Assembly (NCBI GenBank): GCA_018897395.1
Contig: JAHIKV010000018.1
Location: 1-27,039 of the forward strand
Length of the DNA stretch: 27,039 nt
Reading direction: 5' to 3'
Source: Planctomycetota bacterium
GTDB lineage: Bacteria > Planctomycetota > Planctomycetia > Pirellulales > Thermoguttaceae
In this document: positions 5,931 through 12,814 of the stretch, piece after piece
Layout of the letters: the number at the start of each line of letters is the position of its first letter
How positions within the stretch are numbered: position 1 is the first letter of the stretch
Position numbers and translations under genes: made by a program
Notes under the pieces: generated by a model
The model's database searches: none
The model's input: the letters and a program-made list of their open reading frames with translations, nothing else
Told to the model about the DNA's origin: nothing

Positions 5931-6980
5931 CTACTCGGCGTTCAGCATTTCCCGCGCGCGATAGCTCGAACGCACGAACGGGCCGCTGGCCACCTGCTCG
6001 AAACCCATTCGCCGGGCCATTTCGCCGAGCCGCTCGAACTCCTCCGGCGACACGTAGCGGACCACCGGCATTTGTGCCGGCGACGGCTGGAGGTACTGGC
6101 CAAGCGTCAACATCCGGCAGCCGGCCTCCAGCAGATCGGACCACGTGTCGAGCAGTTCGTCGGTCGTTTCGCCCAGGCCGAGCATCATGCCGGTCTTTAG
6201 CGCAATTGACGGGGCGGCACGGTGGATGCGACGGAACATCTCCAGCGTCCAGCGATAGGAGGGGAACACTCCGCGTAGGTCATGCTTCAGCATAACATCG
6301 GTGGAACTATTGGCGAAAAATAGTTCTGACACCTTTTTTCCGCGCACCGTGGGAAACAATCGCGGGACGGTTTCCGTGTTGTGGTTGTAGACCTCCGGCG
6401 CGGCTTCAATCAGCCGATCGACCGCGGCCGCGTTGCCGGCGAAATCCGAGGGGAGCACTTCGATCGTCGGCGTCCCAAGTGGCCGCTGAAGCGGCCACCC
6501 CTCGGAATCCGAAACACAACCCCCGAGGCTTTGACCACTAACCACTGGCCACTGGCCACTGGCCACTGCTCCCCCTCGTATCTCCGCGATGGTCCGAGCG
6601 AAATGCTCCGCGCCGCCGTCGGGCAGGTCGTCGCGGGTAACGCAGGTGATGACGACGTGCTTCAGCCCGAGCCGGCTGACGGCCTCGGCCACCCGGCGCG
6701 GCTCGTCCACCTCTGGCGGCAGCGGCTTGCCCTTCTTCACGCCGCAAAACCGGCAGCCGCGGGTGCAGACGTCGCCCAGGATCATAAAGGTGGCCGTCTT
6801 CCGCGAGTAACATTCCATCCGGTTAGGACATTTCGCCTCTTCGCAGACGGTCTGCAAGCCGAGTTGTCCGATCAGCTTGGCAGTAAAGTGTCCGGCGCCG
6901 CCTTTCGGCACGTTCCGCTTCAGCCAGCGGGGGAGGGTTTGGGGATTGGGGGTTCGGGGCTGGGGGCTGGAGGGTGCCAT
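5931..6980 (-). CDS. lipA: Lipoyl synthase with two in-frame repeat-derived insertions
   Basis: A radical-SAM enzyme that inserts two sulfurs into protein-bound octanoyl groups to make lipoate. The auxiliary iron-sulfur cluster ligands are Cys46, Cys51 and Cys57 (CEEAKCPNRMEC). The SAM cluster ligands are Cys72, Cys76 and Cys79 (CTRGCRFC). The C-terminal RSSY motif at 337-340 supplies the serine ligand. TRDDLPDGGA, YNHNTETVPRL and MLTLGQYLQPS are classical. Length is 349 residues against roughly 290-320. The excess lies at about residues 138-169 (low-complexity, SGQWPV repeats) and 215-237 (KKVSELFFANSSTDV), both absent from E. coli LipA. The first 15 residues are encoded by a 7-base G-rich repeat. 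The frame stays open throughout, so the enzyme may still fold. No lipB lies beside it. Confidence 0.95.
   Translation of the reverse strand: MAPSSPQPRTPNPQTLPRWLKRNVPKGGAGHFTAKLIGQLGLQTVCEEAKCPNRMECYSRKTATFMILGDVCTRGCRFCGVKKGKPLPPEVDEPRRVAEAVSRLGLKHVVITCVTRDDLPDGGAEHFARTIAEIRGGAVASGQWPVVSGQSLGGCVSDSEGWPLQRPLGTPTIEVLPSDFAGNAAAVDRLIEAAPEVYNHNTETVPRLFPTVRGKKVSELFFANSSTDVMLKHDLRGVFPSYRWTLEMFRRIHRAAPSIALKTGMMLGLGETTDELLDTWSDLLEAGCRMLTLGQYLQPSPAQMPVVRYVSPEEFERLGEMARRMGFEQVASGPFVRSSYRAREMLNAE
6270..6338. repeat. Palindromic 69-base in-frame insertion in lipA (second insertion)
   Basis: This segment encodes residues 215-237 of LipA. It contains GAACTATTGGCGAAAAATAG with TTC completing a GAACTATT/AATAGTTC hairpin, and a second short ATGCTTCAGCAT palindrome. 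Partial CGCGGA direct repeats flank it. Comparison with known LipA sequence shows no residues here, so the insertion is inferred from the family alignment. Confidence 0.65.
6474..6569. repeat. Composite 96-base in-frame insertion in lipA: palindrome plus 7-base tandem repeat
   Basis: GTGGCCGCT/AGCGGCCAC forms a perfect hairpin near 6479-6498. A five-copy tandem tract with unit CCACTGG lies at 6534-6568. Together they code for about 32 residues of LipA that other lipoyl synthases lack, including the repeated SGQWPV. The boundaries are estimated from protein comparison. Confidence 0.65.
6937..6978. repeat. G-rich 7-base-period tract encoding the LipA N-terminus
   Basis: On the plus strand the units read GTTTGGG, GATTGGG, GGTTCGG, GGCTGGG, GGCTGGA and GGGTGCC. 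The sequence varies but the spacing of the G-runs is 7 bases throughout. On the lipA strand it encodes the proline-rich start MAPSSPQPRTPNPQ. Confidence 0.7.
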
Positions 6981-7017
6981 TATTACGTCAATTCCACGAA
7001 GTCCGTGAAGTGCGCTG

Positions 7018-7560
7018 TTATGCGAAGACCTCGGCGACCGGCATGGAGAACTCCGGCAGCAGGTCGCCGGCTGTGAGCGTGTCGGCGGCGGTCAAGACGG
7101 CAATTTCCGTGCGGCTGCGATGGACGGTGACGGTGCGGTTTTCGGGATCGACGCCCCAAACCATGCGGCAACCGGCACGCAGCCATTCTTGTACCTTTGC
7201 GGCCACTTCGTTGGCGCGATCGGTCGGCGAGACGACCTCGACGGCCAGGTCCGGCGCGCCCGGAAAGAATCCCTTCACTCCGCCCGAGGGTATGCGCTCC
7301 GCGCGGACAAACGCCACGTCGGGGGCACGGACCGTGTCGGGATCGTGGGCGATTTGGAAGCCGGTCTCGGCGGTGGCCACGACGCCCGACTTGTGCTGGG
7401 CCACGTAATTTTTCAACGCGGCTACGATATTGGAGGCGAAACGTCCGTGATCGAACCCGGCGGGCGACATCATTACAAGCTCTCCTCCGATCAGTTCGCA
7501 GTGCTGTAGATTCGCCGCGAACAGTTGCTCGGCGGTCGTGATTTGGGCGATACTAGACAT
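7018..7560 (-). CDS. Uma2-family (DUF820) PD-(D/E)XK nuclease-like protein
   Basis: A 180-residue protein, the usual length for Uma2. The family fold is visible: ELIGGELVMMSPAG with the first acidic residues (Glu23/Glu27), then RAPDVAFV with Asp81, DLAVEVVSPTD with Glu108, and AAKVQEWL with Lys122. These match the E-D-ExV-K core of a restriction-endonuclease fold. The C-terminal strands VWGVDPENRTVTVH and a late GDLLPEF complete the domain. Uma2 proteins are highly amplified in planctomycetes and cyanobacteria; their cellular role is not established. It lies 37 bases upstream of lipA on the same strand, which may be chance. Confidence 0.9.
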   Translation of the reverse strand: MSSIAQITTAEQLFAANLQHCELIGGELVMMSPAGFDHGRFASNIVAALKNYVAQHKSGVVATAETGFQIAHDPDTVRAPDVAFVRAERIPSGGVKGFFPGAPDLAVEVVSPTDRANEVAAKVQEWLRAGCRMVWGVDPENRTVTVHRSRTEIAVLTAADTLTAGDLLPEFSMPVAEVFA

Positions 7561-7869
7561 AACGTCATTTTAACCGATCGGCGACGTTTTGCCACCAGGC
7601 GGCTCATCCGGCGGGGATGAGAGTGGGAGCTTGAGTTTGAGGGGGGGATAGTGTAAAAGAGGGGTATGGGCTTCGGGGGAACGCGCCGTCCGTGCTGCTG
7701 CCGACGCGGAGCGTCGCCGCGAGTGGGTTCCCACGCGGAGCATGGGAACCAGGAGATATGTGTTCCGTGGGTACGCAACGTTCGTGCCCCTGGCCGACGC
7801 GGAGCGTCGGAGGCAGTGGGTTCCCACGCGGAGCATGGGAACCAGAGATCAGAAGCGAGGAGTACGCTC
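7561..7869. repeat. Gene-free 309 bases with two tandem copies of a composite palindrome
   Basis: This divergent gap between the Uma2 gene and smpB holds two copies of the same composite, GCCGACGCGGAGCGTCG followed by GTGGGTTCCCACGCGGAGCA. The palindromes lie at 7727-7749 and 7820-7842. No promoter is clear, and no separate gene is supported: long frames across the region only encode repeat peptides (SHAEHGN, FPRGAWEP). Confidence 0.75.
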
Positions 7870-8367
7870 ACGAGTAAACCGTCAAAGAAGAAAAAGGCCG
7901 CGGCGGCGGCCAATCCGAACGAGCGGGTGATTACCCACAACCGCAAGGCCCGGCACAACTACACCGTCTTCGACACGCTCGAATGCGGCATCATGCTGGT
8001 CGGCAGCGAGGTGAAGAGTCTGCGCAATGGGCGGGTCTCGTTGGAGGAGGCTTACGCGCGGGTCCGTGACGGCGACGTCTGGCTGATCGGCTGCGACATC
8101 GCCGAATACGTCGAGGCGAACCGGTTCAACCACAACCCCCGCCGCCCGCGCAAGCTGCTCCTGCACCGCCGCGAGTTGAAGCGGTTTGCCCAGCGTGCCC
8201 ACGAGAAGGGCCTGACGCTGGTCCCTTTGCAGATGCACTTCAAGCGTGGCCTGGCCAAGGTCGTCCTGGGCATCTGCCGCGGAAAGCAGCGTCACGACAA
8301 GCGGGAGGTAATGAAGAATGCCCAGGCCAAGCGCGACATCCAACGGCAGATGATGCGGCGAAAATAA
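7870..8367 (+). CDS. smpB: SsrA-binding protein SmpB, apparently with an ACG start
   Basis: SmpB binds tmRNA and brings it to stalled ribosomes for trans-translation. The core is clear: THNRKARHNYTVFDTLECGI, LVGSEVKSLRNGRVSLEEAY, AYVEANRFNHNPRRPRKLLL, LHRRELKRF and a basic tail KRDIQRQMMRRK. Counted from 7870 it is 165 residues. The start is odd. SmpB normally begins MSKxxKK, and here the matching position reads T-SKPSKKKK with ACG, preceded by GAGGAG at a 7-base spacing. The only in-frame ATG (7666) lies beyond two repeat copies, and the nearest GTG is inside a palindrome. Either ACG is used, the gene starts in repeat sequence, or the base is a sequencing error or mutation. No ssrA gene is visible nearby. 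Confidence 0.9.
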   Translation, partial: TSKPSKKKKAAAAANPNERVITHNRKARHNYTVFDTLECGIMLVGSEVKSLRNGRVSLEEAYARVRDGDVWLIGCDIAEYVEANRFNHNPRRPRKLLLHRRELKRFAQRAHEKGLTLVPLQMHFKRGLAKVVLGICRGKQRHDKREVMKNAQAKRDIQRQMMRRK

Positions 8368-8674
8368 CCCGGCAGGGTGGTGCCATGCCGGATATTTATG
8401 TGGGGTGATTTCGGTTTTTCGACTTTCCGAACCAATCTCCAAGCGGCCACGTAGTGTAGAAGTTGGATTGTATAATTAGGGAAAACCTCTCGTTCCCACG
8501 CTCTGCGTGGGAACGGGCGACGAGCGACGTCCTGCGTCGCCCCTCCGCCACCGACGCGGAGCGTGGGAACCAGAAGTAAGGCGGAGCGTGGGAACCAGAA
8601 GAACGAGTGGGTTCCCACGCGGAGCGTGGGAACCAGGAGAATCGCGAATCTGAAATCTCGAATCATTCATACCA
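8368..8674. repeat. Gene-free 307 bases with a cluster of GTTCCCACGC palindromes
   Basis: Complete palindromes are at 8492-8514 and 8611-8633. Two partial copies (GCGGAGCGTGGGAACCAG) lie between them, near 8560-8597. A TATAAT hexamer at 8471-8476 could be the -10 box for the downstream ABC operon, but no convincing -35 box is placed 16-18 bases upstream. No gene is supported here. Confidence 0.7.
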
Positions 8675-9370
8675 ATGCTGTTCCTGAAAGAATTAGTAAA
8701 AACCTTCACCCAGCCGGACGGCAGCGTGTTGCCGGTGTTGGATATTCCGGAGTTCCGCGTGGCAGCCGGCGAGCAGATGGTGCTGGTCGGGCGGAGCGGC
8801 TGTGGGAAGACGACCCTGCTGCACGTGATCGCCGGGATCGGCCGGCCCGACTCGGGCAAGGTGCGGATCGACGACTGGGACATAACCCTGATGCCCGAGG
8901 CCGAGTGCGACCGCTTCCGGGCGGATCGGATCGGCTACGTCTTCCAGACGTTCAATCTTCTGGCCGGCTTCACGGCGCTGGAGAACGTGCTTCTTTCGAT
9001 GCGTTTTGCCCGCGGTCGGCCGGACCGGGACAGGGCCAAGTATTTGCTGGATCGGGTCGGCATGAGCCACCGCATGACGCACCGGCCGGCGCAGCTCTCG
9101 GTCGGCGAGAAGCAGCGGGTGGCCGTTGCCCGGGCGCTGGCCAATAAGCCCCAACTGCTGCTGGCCGACGAGCCGACGGCGAACGTCGATGCCGGCCACC
9201 AGCAACAGATACTCGATCTGATCCATGAAACTTGCCGGGAGGAAAACGTCGCCCTGGTCCTGGTAACGCACTCCGACGAGGTGGCCGAGCAGTTCCCGCG
9301 CGTCGATCATTTGGACGATTTCAACCGCTCGGCCGTGGGCTATGTGCAAAAGGATGAACACGATCGGTAA
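8675..9370 (+). CDS. ABC transporter ATP-binding protein (LolD/MacB/FtsE type)
   Basis: A 231-residue ATPase with all core motifs: Walker A GRSGCGKT (39-46), Q-loop Gln91 in YVFQTFNLL, signature LSVGE (141-145) followed by KQRVAVARAL, Walker B LLLADEPT (161-168) and the switch His199 in LVTHS. The YVFQTFNLL and DEPTANVD sequences place it in the subgroup that partners FtsX/MacB-type permeases, which drive mechanical or periplasmic work rather than simple uptake. The permease starts 89 bases downstream, separated by a 7-base repeat tract. The DUF3299-like protein follows, so the three form a likely operon. The start codon ATG has no strong ribosome-binding site. The symbol lolD is not given because the substrate is unknown. 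Confidence 0.93.
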   Translation: MLFLKELVKTFTQPDGSVLPVLDIPEFRVAAGEQMVLVGRSGCGKTTLLHVIAGIGRPDSGKVRIDDWDITLMPEAECDRFRADRIGYVFQTFNLLAGFTALENVLLSMRFARGRPDRDRAKYLLDRVGMSHRMTHRPAQLSVGEKQRVAVARALANKPQLLLADEPTANVDAGHQQQILDLIHETCREENVALVLVTHSDEVAEQFPRVDHLDDFNRSAVGYVQKDEHDR

Positions 9371-9390
9371 TTGCAAAACCGCAAGCGGCA

Positions 9391-9453
9391 AATCCCTAAT
9401 CCCTAATCCCTAATCCCTAATCCCTAATCCCCAATCCCCAATCCCTAATCCCC
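9391..9453. repeat. 7-base tandem repeat (AATCCCT)9
   Basis: Nine consecutive 7-base units read AATCCCT with some AATCCCC variants. The tract ends 6 bases before the permease start codon, so it occupies the place of the ribosome-binding region. The complementary strand has regularly spaced GGG runs and could form G-quadruplexes. Matching tracts are at 24410-24478 (inverted) and 24606-24633. Confidence 0.95.
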
Positions 9454-9459
9454 TTCACC

Positions 9460-10731
9460 ATGAGTCTCTGGAAGGTTGCCTGGCGAAGTATTCAACAACG
9501 CTTTTTGGTCTCGACGCTGACGGTGGTGTCGATGGGCCTGGGCGTGGCGTTGGTGGTGGCCGTGCTGGTGGTCTACGGCGTGGTTTACCAGTCGTTCCAC
9601 CGCGGCGGCGAGGGATACGACTTGATCGTCGGGGCCAAGGGCGGCCGGGAACAACTCGTTCTGAACACCGTCTTCTACCTCAGCCAGCCGGTAGGCAACA
9701 TCCCCTACGATTTTTTCGAGGAGTTGACCATTGGAAAATTCGCCGCGGACGTGGAAACCGCAATCCCGGTCTGCATGGGTCACACCTACCAAGGCTTCCG
9801 TGTGGTGGGCACCGTGCCCGAGATGTTCAGCGAGTTGAAATACCGCGGCGACAAGTCTTACGAGTTTGCCCAAGGTGAAAACTTCGAGGCGGAGAACCAT
9901 TTCGACGGCGTTTTGGGGGCCACGGCCGCCGCACAAACCAAGTTGCAGATCGGCGAGACGTTCCAAGCCGTCCACGGCTCGGGCATCGGCGGCCGCACCC
10001 ACAAACAGACGTTCACGGTGGTCGGCATCCTCGCACCCACCGGCACGCCTGTCGACCGCGCCGTGTTCGTGAACATGTACGGTTTCCACGACATCCACCA
10101 CGCGGAATCGCTGATCTCGGGCGAAGAAAGCGAACATCACGATGGGGACGATCACCACGAGCACTCCGACCAGATAAAGGAGATCACCGCCGCGTTGGTC
10201 TGCATCCGTCAGCTTCCTCCGGGGCGGACCGACGTGGTTGCCAGAGCGATCAACAACGGCCAGGCGGCGCAGGCGGTAGTCCCCGTCCGAGTGATCGCCG
10301 ACCTGTTCGAGGGCGTGGTGGGAAAGCTGCAATGGATTCTGCTGGGAATGGCAGTGCTGACCACCGCCGTGGCGGGCATCGGGATCATGGTCAGCATCTA
10401 CAACTCGATGAGCGACCGGCGGCATGAAATCGCCGTCATGCGCGCCCTGGGCGCCAGCCGGATAACCGTGATGCTCATAATTCTGATGGAGTCGATCCTG
10501 TTGGCCTTGATGGGCGGCGCACTGGGATTGCTGCTGGGACACGGCGCGATCTGGGCCTGCTCGTCGTTGATCGCCGAGTGGACGGGCGTGGTCGTCGGCC
10601 TGTTGCAGTTCCAGACGATCGAGTTGATACTGGTCCCCGGCCTGATCCTGCTGGCGGCGGCGGTCGGTTACTTACCCGCTCTGGCGGCATACCGCACCGA
10701 CGTGTCGAAATCGCTGATAACAACGCCGTAA
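9460..10731 (+). CDS. ABC transporter permease of the FtsX/MacB type with a His-rich loop
   Basis: A 423-residue membrane protein with the FtsX/MacB plan. One transmembrane helix is at about 17-43, followed by a large extracytoplasmic domain (45-285). Three more helices lie at about 290-313, 335-360 and 388-410. The conserved cytoplasmic segment RRHEIAVMRALGASR (320-334) and the end PALAAYRTDVSKSL are typical. The periplasmic domain contains a cluster of His and acidic residues at about 210-236 (HHAESL, then EESEHHDGDDHHEHSDQ), which suggests metal binding. This fits the neighbouring DUF3299-like protein, since FtsX-type transporter and DUF3299 genes are associated in the zinc-responsive zrg loci of some gammaproteobacteria. 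The metal role is inference. It is preceded by a 7-base repeat rather than a recognisable Shine-Dalgarno. Confidence 0.93.
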   Translation: MSLWKVAWRSIQQRFLVSTLTVVSMGLGVALVVAVLVVYGVVYQSFHRGGEGYDLIVGAKGGREQLVLNTVFYLSQPVGNIPYDFFEELTIGKFAADVETAIPVCMGHTYQGFRVVGTVPEMFSELKYRGDKSYEFAQGENFEAENHFDGVLGATAAAQTKLQIGETFQAVHGSGIGGRTHKQTFTVVGILAPTGTPVDRAVFVNMYGFHDIHHAESLISGEESEHHDGDDHHEHSDQIKEITAALVCIRQLPPGRTDVVARAINNGQAAQAVVPVRVIADLFEGVVGKLQWILLGMAVLTTAVAGIGIMVSIYNSMSDRRHEIAVMRALGASRITVMLIILMESILLALMGGALGLLLGHGAIWACSSLIAEWTGVVVGLLQFQTIELILVPGLILLAAAVGYLPALAAYRTDVSKSLITTP

Positions 10732-10741
10732 TGAGGGGGTT

Positions 10742-10805
10742 GGGGACGAGGGGCGGGGGACGGGGGACGAGGGGCGGGGGATGAGGGGTGGGCGGTTCAC
10801 CGCCC
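10742..10805. repeat. G-rich 7-base-period tract ending in a short hairpin
   Basis: Units run GGGGACG, AGGGGCG, GGGGACG, GGGGACG, AGGGGCG, GGGGATG, AGGGGTG (10742-10790). They are followed by TGGGCGG/CCGCCCA around TTCA near 10789-10804. The tract lies between the permease and the DUF3299-like gene. It has the same period as other tracts in the window but a different unit. Confidence 0.85.
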
Positions 10806-10833
10806 ACTCGAACGCCGAAAAAAAACACGCAAA

Positions 10834-11496
10834 ATGCCGCTGTTCCAGGAATCCAGTTCGATTAGCCCGACTCCGCCGTCGGCGCGTTATCGCGCGGTCG
10901 ACCCGCTGGCAGTAGTCGGCGTCGTGGTGGGCGGGCTGTCAATTCTGACGGTCCTCGGTTGGTGGCTGGCGGCGATTCCGCTGGTCGGCATTGGGCTGGG
11001 CTTGCGATCGCGGCGGCGGATACTCGACGCCCCCGACGTGTTGACCGGCCTGTGGCTGGCGAAGCTGGGGATATGGCTCTCGGCGGCGTTGTGGCTGGCC
11101 GGATACGGATGGCTGACGTTCGCCGAGGTTCGCGAAGTCCCCTTCGGCTATCAACACATCAAATACGAAACGCTCCAGCCCGATCCGGCGCATCCGACCC
11201 AGCCGATACCGCAGACGGCGCTGGAAATGGATGACAAAAAGGTCTTCGTTCAAGGCTACATGCAGCCGCGTCGCCAACAGACGCACATCAAGGAGTTCAT
11301 CCTTTGCCCGTCGAGCGGCAATTGCCTGTTCTGCACGCCCGATCCGAAAAGCACCGAAATGATCCGGGTGATACTAGGCGGCGACATGGAGACCAACTAT
11401 ACTACTCATCTGATCGGCGTGGCGGGCCGGTTTCGGGTCGACCCCGACGATCCCAGCGGGATACCATACGGCATCGAGGCGGATATTCTTCGCTAG
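10834..11496 (+). CDS. DUF3299-like protein with an N-terminal two-helix membrane domain
   Basis: A 220-residue protein. Residues 25-55 and 70-97 are two transmembrane helices with a DUF4190-like look (AVVGVVVGGLSILTVLGWWLAAIPLVGIGLG). The extracytoplasmic part (about 98-220) has the DUF3299 pattern: KKVFVQGYMQP, then IKEFILCPSSGNCLFCTPDP and a beta-rich C-terminus. The two cysteines in CPSSGNCLFC (three in all) could bind metal or form a disulfide. It follows the ABC permease by 102 bases on the same strand. Together with the His-rich permease loop it suggests a metal-related transporter accessory protein. Function remains unproven. Confidence 0.75.
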   Translation: MPLFQESSSISPTPPSARYRAVDPLAVVGVVVGGLSILTVLGWWLAAIPLVGIGLGLRSRRRILDAPDVLTGLWLAKLGIWLSAALWLAGYGWLTFAEVREVPFGYQHIKYETLQPDPAHPTQPIPQTALEMDDKKVFVQGYMQPRRQQTHIKEFILCPSSGNCLFCTPDPKSTEMIRVILGGDMETNYTTHLIGVAGRFRVDPDDPSGIPYGIEADILR

Positions 11497-11502
11497 GGGC
11501 GG

Positions 11503-11763
11503 TTAATCGTTCTTGCCAGCGAGTATCTTCGTCTTTTCGGTGCGCTCTGCCTTGCGATTGGCCGTCAAGACTTCCCGTTCATTGTCGATGGCACGGGCAA
11601 AATCCATTCCGATCAATTGCCAATCTGCGCGCAACGCCAAGTAGTCGGCCTGTTCCGGCGTCAGGGACTTGTTGAACTCGTTCAACGTACCGCCAAAGTC
11701 GAGTATTCGGGAAATCCCTTCGACGAATGACGGCCGGGCACACAAAAACAGGCTATCACTCAT
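11503..11763 (-). CDS. Small hypothetical protein (86 aa)
   Basis: The start ATG at 11763 is preceded by a strong GGAGGAG at close spacing, which supports a real gene. The protein is soluble, mostly helical and charged, with LTPEQADYLALRADWQLIGMDFARAIDNERE as its most distinctive stretch (two amphipathic helices). I do not recognise a family. It is convergent with the DUF3299-like gene, with only 6 bases between stops, and lies 74 bases downstream of the next gene on the same strand. Confidence 0.7.
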   Translation of the reverse strand: MSDSLFLCARPSFVEGISRILDFGGTLNEFNKSLTPEQADYLALRADWQLIGMDFARAIDNEREVLTANRKAERTEKTKILAGKND

Positions 11764-11837
11764 GCTCTCCTCCGCGTGTCTGACGCGAACGGCCGAAATA
11801 TTGGCACTGTCCTAACAGTGTGTTGCTGGCAAAGATA

Positions 11838-12254
11838 TTACGCAGGCAGCAAGTCCTTCCTGAAAATCCTGCGTTTTTCCTCGGGGACATTGAATTCCAT
11901 CGCAGTTGCATAACCATTCCGTCGGCCTATTGTCGCTGCGCCCTCCTCGTAGGCTGCCAGAATTATCGCTGCAATGGAAACGCTTATCATTGAATCGTCG
12001 TCCACCTGGGGGGACACGGCAAGACCAGCTAGGCCGAATTTTTTTATGATTTCGGCAACACCCTTGATTTGGAATCCGATTGGGCGCTCATCTTCCGCAG
12101 AACGATAAATCGTCAGGAGATCGTCGATTCTGTCTGCGACAGCGGCCTCGTCAACCATTTTGTAGACGATACAATCGCCATAGGGATTGTACCACGGCTC
12201 GGCCAGAAAGGTTGGTTCTGTTCCGATTATGTCTGCTAGGAAGTGCGTTTCCAT
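11838..12254 (-). CDS. Hypothetical protein (138 aa), overlapping its upstream neighbour
   Basis: Read from ATG at 12254, with AGGGGA six bases upstream. The protein is soluble and acidic, with a helical core (VDEAAVADRIDDLLTIY), a GFQIKGVAEIIKKFGLAGLAV strand-helix segment and a basic end EEKRRIFRKDLL. No family is recognised. Its start overlaps the end of the 135-residue gene by 19 bases, so the two are translationally coupled. A compact coupled pair of unknown proteins in a lower-GC patch could be a toxin with its immunity or antitoxin partner, but nothing in the sequence proves that. Confidence 0.75.
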   Translation of the reverse strand: METHFLADIIGTEPTFLAEPWYNPYGDCIVYKMVDEAAVADRIDDLLTIYRSAEDERPIGFQIKGVAEIIKKFGLAGLAVSPQVDDDSMISVSIAAIILAAYEEGAATIGRRNGYATAMEFNVPEEKRRIFRKDLLPA

Positions 12255-12643
12255 GTTAATCCCCTATATCGTGTTTGCCAGCCAATCGGTGCAAGCGGAT
12301 CATCCTCAGCCGCGCGTTCGGCGCGACACTCGTAAACTATCATTTGCGGGTTAATGTAGACGGAAAATACCTTGTTTTTTGGGAACGGAACAATGATTTG
12401 CTCTTTAATATACCATTCGCATGGGCGACCAGTGTAACACCACCCACCTTGATTGAAAGCGCGGACGCCGTAAAAAATACGCTCTGTATTATCCAATACG
12501 AATTTCGCTGCCCTGAGGTTTTCGTAATCAACTCTCCAATACTTGTAAAGGGAGAGTGTATATCCAGCCGGAAAAACTATGTCTATCTGGGCCCCATCTG
12601 GATTCTCAGGATTGATACCGTGCCACTTGTAATCTGCTGCCAA
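12236..12643 (-). CDS. Hypothetical protein (135 aa), TTG start
   Basis: The frame opens with TTG at 12643, with GGGAG about 7 bases upstream; there is no ATG in a better place. The sequence is rich in Trp, Tyr and Cys (YKWHG, YKYWRVDYENLR, GGWCYTGRPCEWYIKEQ) and looks like a compact beta-rich fold. No signal peptide or membrane segment is seen, and no family is recognised. It overlaps the 138-residue gene by 19 bases. The base composition of 12240-12720 is visibly lower in GC than the surroundings, which suggests acquisition by transfer. Confidence 0.7.
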   Translation of the reverse strand: MAADYKWHGINPENPDGAQIDIVFPAGYTLSLYKYWRVDYENLRAAKFVLDNTERIFYGVRAFNQGGWCYTGRPCEWYIKEQIIVPFPKNKVFSVYINPQMIVYECRAERAAEDDPLAPIGWQTRYRGLTWKRTS

Positions 12644-12701
12644 GGTTACGCTCCCGGGAAGATTCTATCTATGGGTGACAAGTGGGCCAACGGCAGTTTA
12701 C

Positions 12702-12730
12702 AGTATAATTGACGGATGCTAGCCCGTCCA
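12702..12730 (-). promoter_or_regulatory. Candidate sigma70-type promoter for the 135/138/86-residue gene cluster
   Basis: On the minus strand TGGACG (plus-strand CGTCCA at 12725-12730) is followed after 17 bases by TATACT (plus-strand AGTATA at 12702-12707). It sits about 59 bases upstream of the TTG start at 12643. The match to TTGACA is only four of six, so this is a weak prediction. Confidence 0.3.
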
Positions 12731-12814
12731 GCAGCCCATTTGGCTGCTTACGGAATGATTACTCGAAAGCAACGCCGTTGACCTATACTCTGTTTCCAGC
12801 CCATAATGGCTAAA

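Noticed and set aside
7666..7869. Upstream ATG extension of smpB
   Set aside because: The added 68 residues are repeat-encoded (SHAEHGN peptides), and SmpB normally starts a few residues before the basic SKKKK stretch.
7870..8674. tmRNA (ssrA) gene next to smpB
   Set aside because: No tRNA-Ala-like ends or tag reading frame were found in the flanking repeats.
9391..9453. AATCCCT tandem tract considered as a CRISPR array or telomere
   Set aside because: There are no spacers and the unit is 7 bases, so it is not CRISPR. It differs from plant (TTTAGGG) and vertebrate telomere repeats and lies inside an operon.
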